From NCBI RefSeq assembly GCF_017815515.1, contig NZ_CP072611.1, positions 3,348,001 to 3,412,000 on the forward strand: a DNA stretch of 64,000 nucleotides. Direction: 5' to 3'. The translations under genes were made by a program, and so were the position numbers. The stretch's first letter is position 1; each line of letters begins with the position of its first letter. The stretch comes from Aureimonas populi. Lineage in GTDB: Bacteria; Pseudomonadota; Alphaproteobacteria; Rhizobiales; Rhizobiaceae. Positions 16,788-26,274 of this stretch are shown here, one piece after another. The notes below the pieces were generated by a model. That model was not told the origin of the DNA and did no database searches. It saw only the letters and a list, made by a program, of their open reading frames with translations.

Positions 16788-17561
16788 ATGACCATCGTTC
16801 CCCCGCCGGGCCAGTTGAAGCGCGGCGACACGCTGCTCTATCTCGACAAGGTGTCCAAGAGCTTCGACGGCTTCAAGGCGATCAACGACCTCTCGCTCGT
16901 CATCGCCAAGGGCGAGATGCGCGCGATCATCGGGCCGAACGGCGCCGGCAAGACGACGATGATGGACATCGTCACCGGCAAGACGCGCCCCGACACCGGC
17001 GACGTCTACTTTCGCGGCGATGTGGACCTCACGCGCCACGACGAGGCGTCCATCGCCACCATGGGCATCGGGCGAAAGTTCCAGAAGCCGACGGTCTTCG
17101 AGAACCACACGGTGCGCGACAATCTGAAGCTCGCCCTCGCCGGCACGCGCGGCGTCTTCCCCGCCCTCTTCCATCGCGGCGTGAAGGCCGAGCGCCAACG
17201 CATTGACGAGATTCTGGAAACGACGCGCCTGACCGACAGGCGCAATGCCGGCGCCGCCGATCTTTCCCACGGCCAGAAGCAGTGGCTGGAGATCGGGATG
17301 CTGCTGGCGCAGGACCCCGAGCTATTGCTCGTGGACGAGCCCGTGGCCGGCATGACCGATGCGGAGACGGAGGAAACGGCGCGCCTCCTGAAGGAGATCG
17401 CGCGCGACCATTCGGTGGTGGTGGTGGAGCACGACATGCATTTCGTGCGTGCGCTGGACGTCAAGGTCACATGCCTGCACGAGGGCCACGTGCTGGCCGA
17501 GGGCTCGCTCGACGCCGTTTCGGCCGACCCGCGCGTGGTCGAAGTGTATCTGGGAAGGTGA
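16788..17561 (+). CDS. urtD: Urea ABC transporter ATP-binding protein UrtD
   Basis: Cytoplasmic ATPase subunit, 257 residues, of the LivG-like class. Walker A is GPNGAGKTT, the signature is LSHGQKQWLEIG (an atypical LSHGQ instead of LSGGQ, as usual in UrtD), Walker B is LLLVDEP, and the switch histidine is in VVVEHDM. It starts 5 bases after urtC with AGAGAAG as ribosome site. Pairs with UrtE in the complex. Confidence 0.95.
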   Translation: MTIVPPPGQLKRGDTLLYLDKVSKSFDGFKAINDLSLVIAKGEMRAIIGPNGAGKTTMMDIVTGKTRPDTGDVYFRGDVDLTRHDEASIATMGIGRKFQKPTVFENHTVRDNLKLALAGTRGVFPALFHRGVKAERQRIDEILETTRLTDRRNAGAADLSHGQKQWLEIGMLLAQDPELLLVDEPVAGMTDAETEETARLLKEIARDHSVVVVEHDMHFVRALDVKVTCLHEGHVLAEGSLDAVSADPRVVEVYLGR

Positions 17562-17565
17562 GACG

Positions 17566-18261
17566 ATGCTGACCGTTTCCAACGTCGATCTCTATTACGG
17601 CGCGGCGCAGGCGCTGCGCGGCGTCTCCATGCAGGCGCGGAAGGGCGAGATCACCTGCGTCCTGGGCCGCAACGGCGTGGGCAAGACCAGCCTGATGCGC
17701 GCCATCGTCGGCCAGCAGCCGGTGCGCGCGGGCTCCATCTCCTTCCAGGGCCGCGACATGAAGGGCGACGCGCCCTATCGCCGCGCGCGCGCCGGCATCG
17801 GCTTCGTGCCGCAGGGACGCGAGATCTTTCCGCTCCTCACGGTGAAGGAGAACCTCCAGACCGGCTTCGCGCCGCTCAGGCGCGCGGAGAAGTCCATTCC
17901 CCCGCATGTGTTCGAGCTGTTTCCGGTGCTCAAGTCCATGCTTGCCCGGCGCGGCGGCGACCTCTCCGGCGGCCAGCAGCAGCAACTCGCCATCGGCCGC
18001 GCGCTCGTCATGCGGCCGGGTCTTCTCGTGCTGGATGAGCCGACGGAGGGCATCCAGCCCTCCATCATCAAGGATATCGGCCGCGCCATCCGCTATCTGA
18101 AGGAGGAGGCGGGTCTGGCGATCCTGCTCGTCGAGCAATATCTCGACTTCTGCCGCGAGCTGGCTGACCGCGTCTATGTGATGGATCGGGGCCGCATCGT
18201 CTTCGAGGGCGTGGGCGCCGACCTGGACGATCCGGACGTGCGCCGGCATCTCACGGTCTGA
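17566..18261 (+). CDS. urtE: Urea ABC transporter ATP-binding protein UrtE
   Basis: Second ATPase subunit, 231 residues, LivF-like. Walker A is GRNGVGKTS, signature LSGGQQQQLAIGRAL, Walker B LLVLDEPTEGIQPS, switch region LLVEQYLDF. It starts 4 bases after urtD stops. This is the last gene of the operon; no urease genes follow, so imported urea must be handled by genes outside the window. It is convergent with the sugar-nucleotide gene, whose stop lies only 4 bases away, so no separate terminator fits between them. Confidence 0.95.
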   Translation: MLTVSNVDLYYGAAQALRGVSMQARKGEITCVLGRNGVGKTSLMRAIVGQQPVRAGSISFQGRDMKGDAPYRRARAGIGFVPQGREIFPLLTVKENLQTGFAPLRRAEKSIPPHVFELFPVLKSMLARRGGDLSGGQQQQLAIGRALVMRPGLLVLDEPTEGIQPSIIKDIGRAIRYLKEEAGLAILLVEQYLDFCRELADRVYVMDRGRIVFEGVGADLDDPDVRRHLTV

Positions 18262-18265
18262 AAAG

Positions 18266-20245
18266 TCAAAGGGCGGGCGTCTGGTCCGCGCCTGAGGGCA
18301 TGGGCCGCCCTTCCATCAGAGCTTCGATATGGGGCCCCGGCTTGAATTCCGGCACGGTGGATTTCAGGAGCCGCAGGGCCCCGGCGAGATCCTGTATCTC
18401 GATCAGCCGGCGCATCTCGTCGAAGATGCGCAGCACCAAGGCGCGCTCGATGGAACGCGGGAAGGCGACGAGAACCCCGGAAACATCGGTCTCCCCCAGC
18501 GTCTCGCGCCGGTCGAACAGCTCCTCGTAGAGCTTCTCGCCGGGCCTGAGGCCCGTATAGACGATCCGCACGTCGATATCGGGCCGCAGCCCGGACAGGC
18601 GGATGACGTTGCGGGCCAGATCCATGATCTTCACCGGCGCGCCCATGTCCACCACGAAGATTCGACCGCGCTCCTCCCGGTTTCCCAAGCTCTTCGCGGC
18701 GGCCTGGATGACGAGGAGGCAAGCCTCCGAGATCGTCATGAAATAGCGCTCGATATCGGGGTGGGTCACGGTCAGCGGCCCGCCGGCCTTGAGCTGCCGC
18801 TCGAACAGCGGCACGACGGAGCCGGCCGAGCCCAGCACGTTGCCGAAGCGCACGGTGACGAAGCGCGTTCCGCCCTCGCCCGAGGCGAGGTCCATCGCCT
18901 GGCAGAACATCTCGGCCATGCGCTTGCTGGCGCCCATCACATTGGCCGGGTTCACCGCCTTGTCGGTGGAGACCATCACCATGGCGCCCGCCCCCGTCTC
19001 GATGGCGGCCTCGGCCACGTTGCGCGTGCCGATCACGTTGGTGAAAAGGCCTTCCAGCGGCTGCGCCTCCACCATCGGCACATGCTTGAGCGCCGCAGCG
19101 TGGAAGACGACGGCGGGCCGGTGCTCGGCCAGCACCCGCCCGATGGAGGTCCGCTCGCGGATATTGCACAGGCACGCATGGACCGGAACCGGCCGCCCGA
19201 GCTGCCGAAGCTCGCTCTCGATCGTGTAGAGAAGATACTCGCTGGCATCGACGAGCACGAGCCCCGCCGGCTCCAACTCCACGATCTGGCGCGCCAGTTC
19301 GGACCCGATGGAGCCGCCCGCCCCGGTGATGAGCACGGTGCGCCCGTTGATCATCGCCGCCATGGTGGAGGCGTCGAGCTTCAGCGGATTGCGCTGGAGC
19401 AGGTCCTCCAGGCGGATGGGGCGCACCTCCGAGCCGGCGTCCATCTCCCGCATGTCCAGGACATTGGGAAGGCGCAGCATCTCAAGGCCCAGTTCGGCGG
19501 CGGCCTGGATCAGGTCCTCGATGCGCGCCTGGCTTTCATATTCCTCCTTGGTGCGGGTGAGGATCAGCGCCTCGGGCTTGCGGCGGCGCTTGCGGAAGCG
19601 CTCCACGATCTGCGGCAGCTTCTCCACGTCGCCCAGAATGGGAACGCCGCGAATGAAGCGGCCGGTGCGCCGCCCCCGCTCGTCGATGATGCCCAGCACC
19701 TCGAAGGCCGAGGCGCCCTGCTCGTTGAGGGTCTTGAGAAACGATTCCGCATTGTCCCCCGCCCCCACCAGCAGCACGCGCTTGCGCTGCGCATGGGGAT
19801 GGCTGCGAATGTCGCGGCGGCGGTCCACGCGGTTGCGGTAGAGCCGGTAGATCGCGCGAGGGGCCGCGAGCAGCACCACCAGGAACGACCAGGCGATGAG
19901 CACCGAGGAGCGCGGCACCGATTCCAGCCGCACCAGCAGGAAATGCGCCACCACGAACAACATGACGGAGATGGTCGCGACCTTGAGGATCGCCACGAGA
20001 TCGGGAAGCGAGGCATAGCGCCAGACGCCGCGATTCATGCCCAGGAGGAGGCCGACGATCCCCACCATCAGGCCGAAGATGCCCGAGGCGAAGACGTAGG
20101 GCACGGGGTTGGCCAGAACCCGTTCGATGTCGAGGCGCAGGACGAAGGCGAGCATCAGCGAGGCGCCGCCCATCAGGACGTCGTGGATCGACGCCAGCCC
20201 GCGCAGCAGAAGCGCCCGGGAAAAATGGACCCTCAATCTCGTCAC
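18266..20245 (-). CDS. Membrane-bound nucleotide-sugar epimerase/4,6-dehydratase (CapD/FlaA1/WbpM type)
   Basis: A 659-residue polysaccharide-biosynthesis enzyme. Four hydrophobic segments in the first 140 residues anchor it in the inner membrane; a first Rossmann-like CoA-binding region follows (VLLVGAGDNAESF), then the catalytic short-chain dehydrogenase domain with GAGGSIGSELARQI for NAD. The catalytic motif STDKAVNPANVMGASK has Met in place of the usual Tyr of YxxxK, normal for this family of UDP-GlcNAc 4,6-dehydratases. The chosen start is GTG at 20245, because the upstream in-frame extension begins only with TTG and is Arg-rich. Located next to mannose-activation genes, it probably serves O-antigen or capsule synthesis. 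Confidence 0.9.
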   Translation of the reverse strand: MTRLRVHFSRALLLRGLASIHDVLMGGASLMLAFVLRLDIERVLANPVPYVFASGIFGLMVGIVGLLLGMNRGVWRYASLPDLVAILKVATISVMLFVVAHFLLVRLESVPRSSVLIAWSFLVVLLAAPRAIYRLYRNRVDRRRDIRSHPHAQRKRVLLVGAGDNAESFLKTLNEQGASAFEVLGIIDERGRRTGRFIRGVPILGDVEKLPQIVERFRKRRRKPEALILTRTKEEYESQARIEDLIQAAAELGLEMLRLPNVLDMREMDAGSEVRPIRLEDLLQRNPLKLDASTMAAMINGRTVLITGAGGSIGSELARQIVELEPAGLVLVDASEYLLYTIESELRQLGRPVPVHACLCNIRERTSIGRVLAEHRPAVVFHAAALKHVPMVEAQPLEGLFTNVIGTRNVAEAAIETGAGAMVMVSTDKAVNPANVMGASKRMAEMFCQAMDLASGEGGTRFVTVRFGNVLGSAGSVVPLFERQLKAGGPLTVTHPDIERYFMTISEACLLVIQAAAKSLGNREERGRIFVVDMGAPVKIMDLARNVIRLSGLRPDIDVRIVYTGLRPGEKLYEELFDRRETLGETDVSGVLVAFPRSIERALVLRIFDEMRRLIEIQDLAGALRLLKSTVPEFKPGPHIEALMEGRPMPSGADQTPAL

Positions 20246-20557
20246 TCGCCGCCTTTCTCCGTTCCTTGCCCTCTGGTGAGGGCCGGAACGGTTCCATGCG
20301 CGCGAACTGCGGCCAAGGATCGGCAATGTGGCAGCGGTTCGGGCCTTTCTGTCATATCCTGCAACTGCAACAATTCACCGGCGGTTCCCGGTCAAGCGGC
20401 TGAGCGACGACGAGGCCCTGCCCGCAAGACGACACCCGCTGCCACGGCCGTCGCGTCGCGCCCCGCGATGCTTCTTCCACCCTCTGGAAGAAATCCAATC
20501 ATGAAAACCACAGCTTTTGGTTGCCGATCGGTCACAATCGGCGGCCGGCGTGGCGGG

Positions 20558-22003
20558 TCAGCCCTCGCGCATTTGCCGCCCGGCCGCGATCAGGCCCCAG
20601 CGCAGCAGCTCCTCGGCGCGATGCAGGCCGGGCGCCTCCACATAGCAGCGCAACTCCGGCGCGTTGCCGGAGGCGCGGAAATGCACGACCGAGCCCTCCT
20701 CCAGCCGAAACCGCACCCCGTCCAGATCGTCCTTGTGCGCGATGGGCCCGGCCTCCATCATGAAGGCGGCGGCGAAGGCGTCATCCCGGGCCAGCCTCCG
20801 CAGGAAAGGGCCGCTCGCCTCGGCCGGCACCTCCTTCAGGCGGTCGGAGAGCGCGTGCCCGGCGCCCAGCCGGTCCGCCATCTCCCGGAGGCTGCGCCCT
20901 TCCTGGCGCGCGCTTGCCAGCGCGCAGAGGATCGGCAGCAGCGCGTCGCGCGTCGGCAGCGCGCTCAGCGTTCCGCCGGAGAGCGGAACGTCGCTGCCCA
21001 GAAGCACGCCGCCATTGGCCTCGAAGCCAAGAATACCCACCGCCCCCTCGGCCGCCGCGCGCTCCATGGCCTCGATCACGAAGGGCGACCCGACTTTGGT
21101 GCGCACCACGCGGGCGGCAATGCCCGAGCGTTCCACCGCGGCGCTGGACGTGACCGGCGTCACGACGGTCTCCAGCCCCAGATAGGCGGCGCTGAGGAGG
21201 CCCAGAAGGTCGCCGCGCAGCACGGCGCCCGTCGCGTCGGCCACCAGCGGGCGGTCCGCATCGCCATCGGTGGAGACCAGCGCGTCGAAACGACCCTCGC
21301 CCGCCCATTCGCGCAGGAGCGCGATATCCTCCGGGCGATGGGCTTCCGTGTCCACCGGTATGAAGCGCTCTGCGCGGGCCAGCGGCACGGCCTGCGCCCC
21401 CAGCCCCCGCAACACATCGACCAGAAGATCGCGCGCCACCGAGCTTTGCTGGTAGACGCCCACGCTGAGGCCCCCCAGGGCATCGGAGGGAAACGTCTCC
21501 AGATAGCGCCTGCGATAGGCCGAGAGCACGGCGTCGGCCAGATCCCGCGCCTGCCCGCCGCCCGCGCCCGCCGGCCGCGCACCGCGCGCGAACTCGGCGC
21601 GGATCGCCGGCTCGTCGGCCTTGGTGATCTCGCCCGGTGCGTAGAATTTCAGCCCGTTGCGGTCGTCCGGAATGTGGCTTCCCGTCACCATCACCGCCGC
21701 GGCGCCGCGCTCCAGCGCCGCCAGCGCCAGCGCGGGCGTGGGCAGCGCGCCGCAATCGCCGACGCGCCAGCCCCGCGCCAGGGCCGCCGCCGCGCAGTCG
21801 GCCGCGATGTCCGGGCTCGAGGCGCGCAGGTCGCGGCCGACAAGGAGGAGGCGTTCGGTCGAGCCCGTGCGCTCCAGATGGGCGAGAAAGGCCGCGGTCC
21901 AGGCGCGCGTCGGCGCGCCGAGGAGATCGACCACCAGCCCCCTCAGCCCGCTGGTGCCGAATTTCAGGCTGCTGCCGGCCGCGTCAGGCTCTTGCATAGA
22001 CAT
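20558..22003 (-). CDS. Phosphomannomutase/phosphoglucomutase family protein
   Basis: Alpha-D-phosphohexomutase of 481 residues that would interconvert mannose 6-phosphate and mannose 1-phosphate. Family motifs in order: GTSGLRG near residue 16, the phosphoserine loop TGSHIPDDRNG, the metal-binding loop DGDADRP, the sugar-binding loop GFEANGGVLLG, and a C-terminal phosphate-binding RASGNAPELR. The loop reads TGSH rather than the usual TASH. The gene overlaps the end of manC by 20 bases, so the two are coupled and the mutase very likely feeds ManC with mannose 1-phosphate. An alternative start at 21997 removes two residues. Confidence 0.9.
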   Translation of the reverse strand: MSMQEPDAAGSSLKFGTSGLRGLVVDLLGAPTRAWTAAFLAHLERTGSTERLLLVGRDLRASSPDIAADCAAAALARGWRVGDCGALPTPALALAALERGAAAVMVTGSHIPDDRNGLKFYAPGEITKADEPAIRAEFARGARPAGAGGGQARDLADAVLSAYRRRYLETFPSDALGGLSVGVYQQSSVARDLLVDVLRGLGAQAVPLARAERFIPVDTEAHRPEDIALLREWAGEGRFDALVSTDGDADRPLVADATGAVLRGDLLGLLSAAYLGLETVVTPVTSSAAVERSGIAARVVRTKVGSPFVIEAMERAAAEGAVGILGFEANGGVLLGSDVPLSGGTLSALPTRDALLPILCALASARQEGRSLREMADRLGAGHALSDRLKEVPAEASGPFLRRLARDDAFAAAFMMEAGPIAHKDDLDGVRFRLEEGSVVHFRASGNAPELRCYVEAPGLHRAEELLRWGLIAAGRQMREG

Positions 22004-23414
22004 CCTCGATCCGCACGATATCGTCCTCGCCGGTGTAGCTTCCCACCTGCACCTCGATGATCTTCAGTGCGATCTTGCCCGGATTGCGCATCCGGTGGAC
22101 GCAGCCGATGGGCAGGTAGGCGGCTTCGTTCTCATGGTAGAGCTTCACCTCGCCGTCGATCGTCACCTCGGCGGTCCCGTGCACCACCACCCAGTGCTCG
22201 GCGCGGTGATGATGGCGCTGGAGCGATAGCGTGCCGCCGGGATTCACGCAGATATGCTTCACCTGGAAGCGGTCGCCGATGTCGATGCGCTGGTACCAGC
22301 CCCAGGGGCGGTGGATGCGCAGATGCTCCGTCGCCTGCGCATGTCCCTGGCCGATGAGCTGGGCGACGAGGTCCTTCACCCGCCCCGCCTCGTCGCGCGC
22401 CGCCACCAGCACCGCGTCGGGCGTGGCCACCACGACCAGATCCTCCAGCCCCACCACCGCCGTCAGCGGACCTTCCGAGCGCACCATGCTGTTTCGGGTG
22501 CCCAGCACCGAGACCGGCCCCTCCAGCACGTTGCCCTGCTCATCGGCCGGTTTCACCTCGTAGAGCGAATCCCACGTGCCCACGTCCGACCAGCCGAAGC
22601 TCGCCCGCACCACGCCGGCGCGCGCCGTCTTCTCCATCACGGCGTAGTCGATCGAGATCTTCGGCGCGGCGCGGAAGGCCTGCGCGTCGAGGCGCAGGAA
22701 GTCGAGGTCCCTCGCGCCGCTGGCCACCGCCTCCCGCGCGGCCTCCAGAACCTCCGGCGCCCGCTCGGCCAGCTCCTCGATCATCGTATCGGCGGCGAAG
22801 AGGAAGTTGCCGCAGTTCCACAGGAAGCCCGCCTCGACATAGGCCTCGGCGCGCGCGCTGTCGGGCTTTTCCACGAAGCGGGCCAGGGCGTGCGCGCCCG
22901 GGCTCGCCAGCGGCTCGCCGAGCTCGATATAGCCATAGGCGGTGGAAGCGCGCGTCGGCACGATTCCCAGCGTCATGATGCGTCCGTCGCGCGCGGCCTC
23001 GGCCGCCGCCAGGCAATCCGAGACGAAGGCCGCATCGTCGTGCACCACATGGTCGGCGGCCATGACGAGGCACACGACGTCCGGGGCCTGACGCGCGGCG
23101 ATCAGCGCGCCCACGGCCACAGCCGCCGCCGAATCGCGCCGCTCGGGCTCCAGCACGATCTCGCCCGTGATGCCCAGCGCCTGCATCTGCACCGCCGCGA
23201 CGAAGCGGAACTCCTCGCCCGTCACCACGATGGGGGCCGAAAATTCCGGCCCGCTCACGCGGCGCAGCGCGGTCTGGAAGGTGGACATCCCATCCTCCAC
23301 GATGGCGATGAACTGCTTGGGCATGGTCTCGCGCGAGACGGGCCAAAGCCGCGTCCCGGACCCGCCCGCCATGATGACGGGAACGATGGGGGTGGTGCTC
23401 GCGCTGTTCGACAT
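21984..23414 (-). CDS. manC: Mannose-1-phosphate guanylyltransferase / mannose-6-phosphate isomerase
   Basis: Bifunctional type II enzyme of 476 residues. The N-terminal two thirds form the nucleotidyltransferase that makes GDP-mannose, with the pyrophosphorylase signature MAGGSGTRLWP and the FVEKP sugar-binding motif. The C-terminal cupin is the isomerase part, with SLQRHHHRAEHWVVV supplying the metal ligands. Together with the overlapping phosphomannomutase it provides the route from fructose 6-phosphate to GDP-mannose for surface polysaccharides. Confidence 0.94.
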   Translation of the reverse strand: MSNSASTTPIVPVIMAGGSGTRLWPVSRETMPKQFIAIVEDGMSTFQTALRRVSGPEFSAPIVVTGEEFRFVAAVQMQALGITGEIVLEPERRDSAAAVAVGALIAARQAPDVVCLVMAADHVVHDDAAFVSDCLAAAEAARDGRIMTLGIVPTRASTAYGYIELGEPLASPGAHALARFVEKPDSARAEAYVEAGFLWNCGNFLFAADTMIEELAERAPEVLEAAREAVASGARDLDFLRLDAQAFRAAPKISIDYAVMEKTARAGVVRASFGWSDVGTWDSLYEVKPADEQGNVLEGPVSVLGTRNSMVRSEGPLTAVVGLEDLVVVATPDAVLVAARDEAGRVKDLVAQLIGQGHAQATEHLRIHRPWGWYQRIDIGDRFQVKHICVNPGGTLSLQRHHHRAEHWVVVHGTAEVTIDGEVKLYHENEAAYLPIGCVHRMRNPGKIALKIIEVQVGSYTGEDDIVRIEDVYARA

Positions 23415-23489
23415 GCCGTCCTCTCTGCCACGATTCTCAAGGGGTGGTAGAGAGCACTTTCAGCCGGGTTGTGAAACTCCCCGGCCCCC

Positions 23490-25163
23490 TCAGCCCGTTG
23501 CCGCGCCCTCGCTCGCCGAGCGGGCGAGCTTGGCGAATTTCGACAGCACGCCGCGCGTGTAGCGCTCCGGCGGGCGCACCCATTGCGCGCGCCGGCGCTC
23601 GATCTCCGCCTCCTCCACATTGAGCTGGATGAGCTGCCTGTGGGCGTCGATGGTGATCTCGTCGCCCTCCTGCACCAACGCGATGGTGCCGCCCTCGTAG
23701 GCCTCCGGCGTGACATGGCCCACGACCATGCCCCAGGTGCCGCCCGAGAAGCGCCCGTCGGTGATGAGGCCGACGCTGTCGCCAAGGCCCCGGCCGATGA
23801 TGGCGGAGGTCGGCGCCAGCATCTCGGGCATGCCCGGCCCGCCCTTCGGCCCCAGATAGCGCAGCACCAGCACGTCGCCGGCCACGATCTTGTCGGCCAG
23901 GATGGCTTCCAGCGCCGACTGCTCGTCCTCGAACACGCGGGCCGGCCCGGTGATGACGGGCTGCTTGAGGCCCGTGATCTTGGCCACGGCGCCCTCGGTC
24001 GCCAAATTGCCCTTCAGGATCGCCAGATGCCCCTCCCGGTAGAGCGCCTTGTCGAGCGTGCGGATGACGTCCTGGTCCGCCCGCGGCTGGTCCGGCACGT
24101 CGGCCAGTTCCTCGGCCATGGTGCGGCCGGTGATGGTCATGCACTCGCCGTGCAGCAGGCCGGCGTTCAGCAGCAGCTTGAGCACCTGCGGCACGCCGCC
24201 GGCCGCGTGCAGATCCACCGCCATGTACTTGCCGGAGGGCTTCAGGTCGCAGATCACCGGCACCTTGCGGCGGATGCGCTCGAAATCGTCGAGCGTCCAT
24301 TCCACATTCGCCGCATGGGCGATGGCTAGATAATGCAGCACCGCGTTGGTGGAGCCGCCCGTCGCCATGATGAGCGCCACGGCGTTCTCGATGGACTTGC
24401 GCGTGACGATATCGCTCGGGCGGATGTTCTTCTTCACCGCCTCCACGAGGACGCGCGCCGACTCGGCGGTGGAATCGATCTTCTCCCGGTCCGGGTTGGC
24501 CATGTTGGAGGAGAACATCAGCGAGATGCCGAGCGCCTCGAAGGAGGAACTCATCGTATTGGCAGTGTACATGCCGCCGCACGAGCCCGTGGTGGGGCAG
24601 GCGTTGCGCTCGATGCCGTCGAAATCCTCCTGGCTCATCTTGCCGGCCATGAAGGCGCCCACGGCCTCGAAGGAGGAGACGATGGAAAGGTCCTGCCCCT
24701 TCCAGCGGCCGGGCTTGATGGTGCCGCCATAAACGTAGATGGCCGGCACGTTGGCGCGGCAGATGCCGATGAGGCCGCCGGGCATGTTCTTGTCGCAGCC
24801 GCCCAGAACCAGCACCCCGTCCATCCACTGGCCCTGGACGCAGGTCTCGATGGAATCGGCGATCACCTCGCGGGAGACAAGAGAGTATTTCATGCCCTCG
24901 GTGCCCATCGACATGCCGTCGGAGATGGTGGGCGTGCCGAAGATCTGGGGATTGGCGCCCGCCGCCTTCACCGCCGCCACGGCGGCATCGGCCAGCGGCT
25001 GGAGCCCGGCATTGCAGGGCGTGATGGTGGAATGGCCGTTGGCGATGCCGATCATCGGCTTGTCGAAATCGGCCGCTTCGTAGCCCAGCGCGTAATACAT
25101 CGCCCGGTTCGGGGAGCGCGCGACGCCCTGCGTGATGTGCTTGGAACGCTCGTTATAGGCCAT
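23490..25163 (-). CDS. ilvD: Dihydroxy-acid dehydratase
   Basis: Iron-sulfur enzyme of 557 residues that dehydrates dihydroxy-isovalerate and dihydroxy-methylvalerate in valine, leucine and isoleucine synthesis. Cysteines at positions 50, 123 ([10 protein letters not shown]) and 195 ([10 protein letters not shown]) match the three-cysteine pattern of the shorter [2Fe-2S] class rather than the roughly 616-residue E. coli type with [4Fe-4S]. The catalytic serine region GRFSGGTWG lies near the C-terminus. It is divergent from a LysR-type regulator, which may control it. Confidence 0.96.
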   Translation of the reverse strand: MAYNERSKHITQGVARSPNRAMYYALGYEAADFDKPMIGIANGHSTITPCNAGLQPLADAAVAAVKAAGANPQIFGTPTISDGMSMGTEGMKYSLVSREVIADSIETCVQGQWMDGVLVLGGCDKNMPGGLIGICRANVPAIYVYGGTIKPGRWKGQDLSIVSSFEAVGAFMAGKMSQEDFDGIERNACPTTGSCGGMYTANTMSSSFEALGISLMFSSNMANPDREKIDSTAESARVLVEAVKKNIRPSDIVTRKSIENAVALIMATGGSTNAVLHYLAIAHAANVEWTLDDFERIRRKVPVICDLKPSGKYMAVDLHAAGGVPQVLKLLLNAGLLHGECMTITGRTMAEELADVPDQPRADQDVIRTLDKALYREGHLAILKGNLATEGAVAKITGLKQPVITGPARVFEDEQSALEAILADKIVAGDVLVLRYLGPKGGPGMPEMLAPTSAIIGRGLGDSVGLITDGRFSGGTWGMVVGHVTPEAYEGGTIALVQEGDEITIDAHRQLIQLNVEEAEIERRRAQWVRPPERYTRGVLSKFAKLARSASEGAATG

Positions 25164-25293
25164 CGCTGCTTCCTCTCCCTCGTTCTGCCGTCCGCGCGTG
25201 CCGCGCCTTGTTCTGCCGGCGTCCTTAGAGCGTTTCCAGCCTGCGGGGAAATATATTATTCAAGCGCCATTAGGTTGTTTTTGATATGAGAGA

Positions 25294-26187
25294 ATGATGG
25301 ACCTGCGCCAGCTTCGCCATTTCGTCACCGTGGCCGAGGAGCTTCATTTCGGCCGCGCCGCCGCGCGGCTGGCCATGACGCAGCCTCCGCTCAGCCAGAG
25401 CATCCGCGCGCTGGAGGAGGAACTGGGCGTGGCGCTGTTCCTGCGCGACAAGCGCAACGTGGCCCTTACGCCAGCCGGCGCCGGCTGGCTGCCGGAGGCG
25501 CGCGCGCTTCTGGCGAGCGCCGCCGGGCTGCCCGAGCTTGCACGGCGGCTGGCGCGGGGCGAGCGCGGCTCGCTGCGCCTCGCCTTCGTCTCCACCGCCG
25601 ACTACAGCGTCCTGCCGCCCCTCGTCGCGCGCTTCAAGGCGGCCTTCCCCGATGTGGACCTGGCCCTGGCCGAAATGACGAGCGACCTCCAGATCGAGGC
25701 GCTGCTGGCTGAGACGATCGATGCGGGCATCGTCATCGCGCTGCCGCGCGCCAGCCTTCATCCGGCGCTGAGCTACCGGGCCCTGACGAGCGAGCCGCTG
25801 GTGGCCGCCGTCCCCCGCGCTTGGCTGGACGCGGGGCGGATCGCGCTGGCGCGCGGGCGCCTTCGCGTCGAGGATGCCGGCGGCGAGCCGCTCATCATCT
25901 TCCCGCGCCGCATCGCGCCCGTGCTGCACGATATCGTCACCGGCACGTTCGCCAAGGCGGGAGCCGCCCCGCGCATCGGGCAGGAGGCGATCCAGATGCA
26001 GACGATCATCAGCCTCGTCTCGGCCGGCATGGGGCTGGCGCTGGTGCCGCGCTCGCTGGAGAATCTCGCCCGGTCCGGCGTGGCCTACGTGCCGCTGGAG
26101 GGCGATGCGCCGCAGATCGAGACCGGCCTCCTCTGGCGTACGCAAAGCCCTTCGCCAAGCGTGGGGCGGCTCGTGGAACTGGCCTGA
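25294..26187 (+). CDS. LysR-family transcriptional regulator, divergent from ilvD
   Basis: A 297-residue LysR-type regulator: N-terminal winged helix-turn-helix (LRHFVTVAEELHFGRAAARL ... PLSQSIRALEEEL) and a C-terminal periplasmic-binding-like effector domain from about residue 90. It is separated from ilvD by 130 bases containing an AT-rich core (25248-25287), where LysR-type T-N11-A sites would be expected. The arrangement suggests control of ilvD in response to a branched-chain pathway intermediate, but that is inference; BenM/CatR-like roles are equally compatible with the sequence. Confidence 0.9.
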   Translation: MMDLRQLRHFVTVAEELHFGRAAARLAMTQPPLSQSIRALEEELGVALFLRDKRNVALTPAGAGWLPEARALLASAAGLPELARRLARGERGSLRLAFVSTADYSVLPPLVARFKAAFPDVDLALAEMTSDLQIEALLAETIDAGIVIALPRASLHPALSYRALTSEPLVAAVPRAWLDAGRIALARGRLRVEDAGGEPLIIFPRRIAPVLHDIVTGTFAKAGAAPRIGQEAIQMQTIISLVSAGMGLALVPRSLENLARSGVAYVPLEGDAPQIETGLLWRTQSPSPSVGRLVELA

Positions 26188-26274
26188 GCCGGCCCGCCGC
26201 CCTTAGCGGCAAAGGCTCGGGCAGTGTCCTGCTGGCGGGAGCGCGGCTTTCCGATCCGGTCAACGCCGGGCGTA

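Noticed and set aside
18329..22060. A 1243-residue open frame on the plus strand opposite the dehydratase and phosphomannomutase
   Set aside because: Low-complexity composition, runs across two real genes and their gap, no domain.
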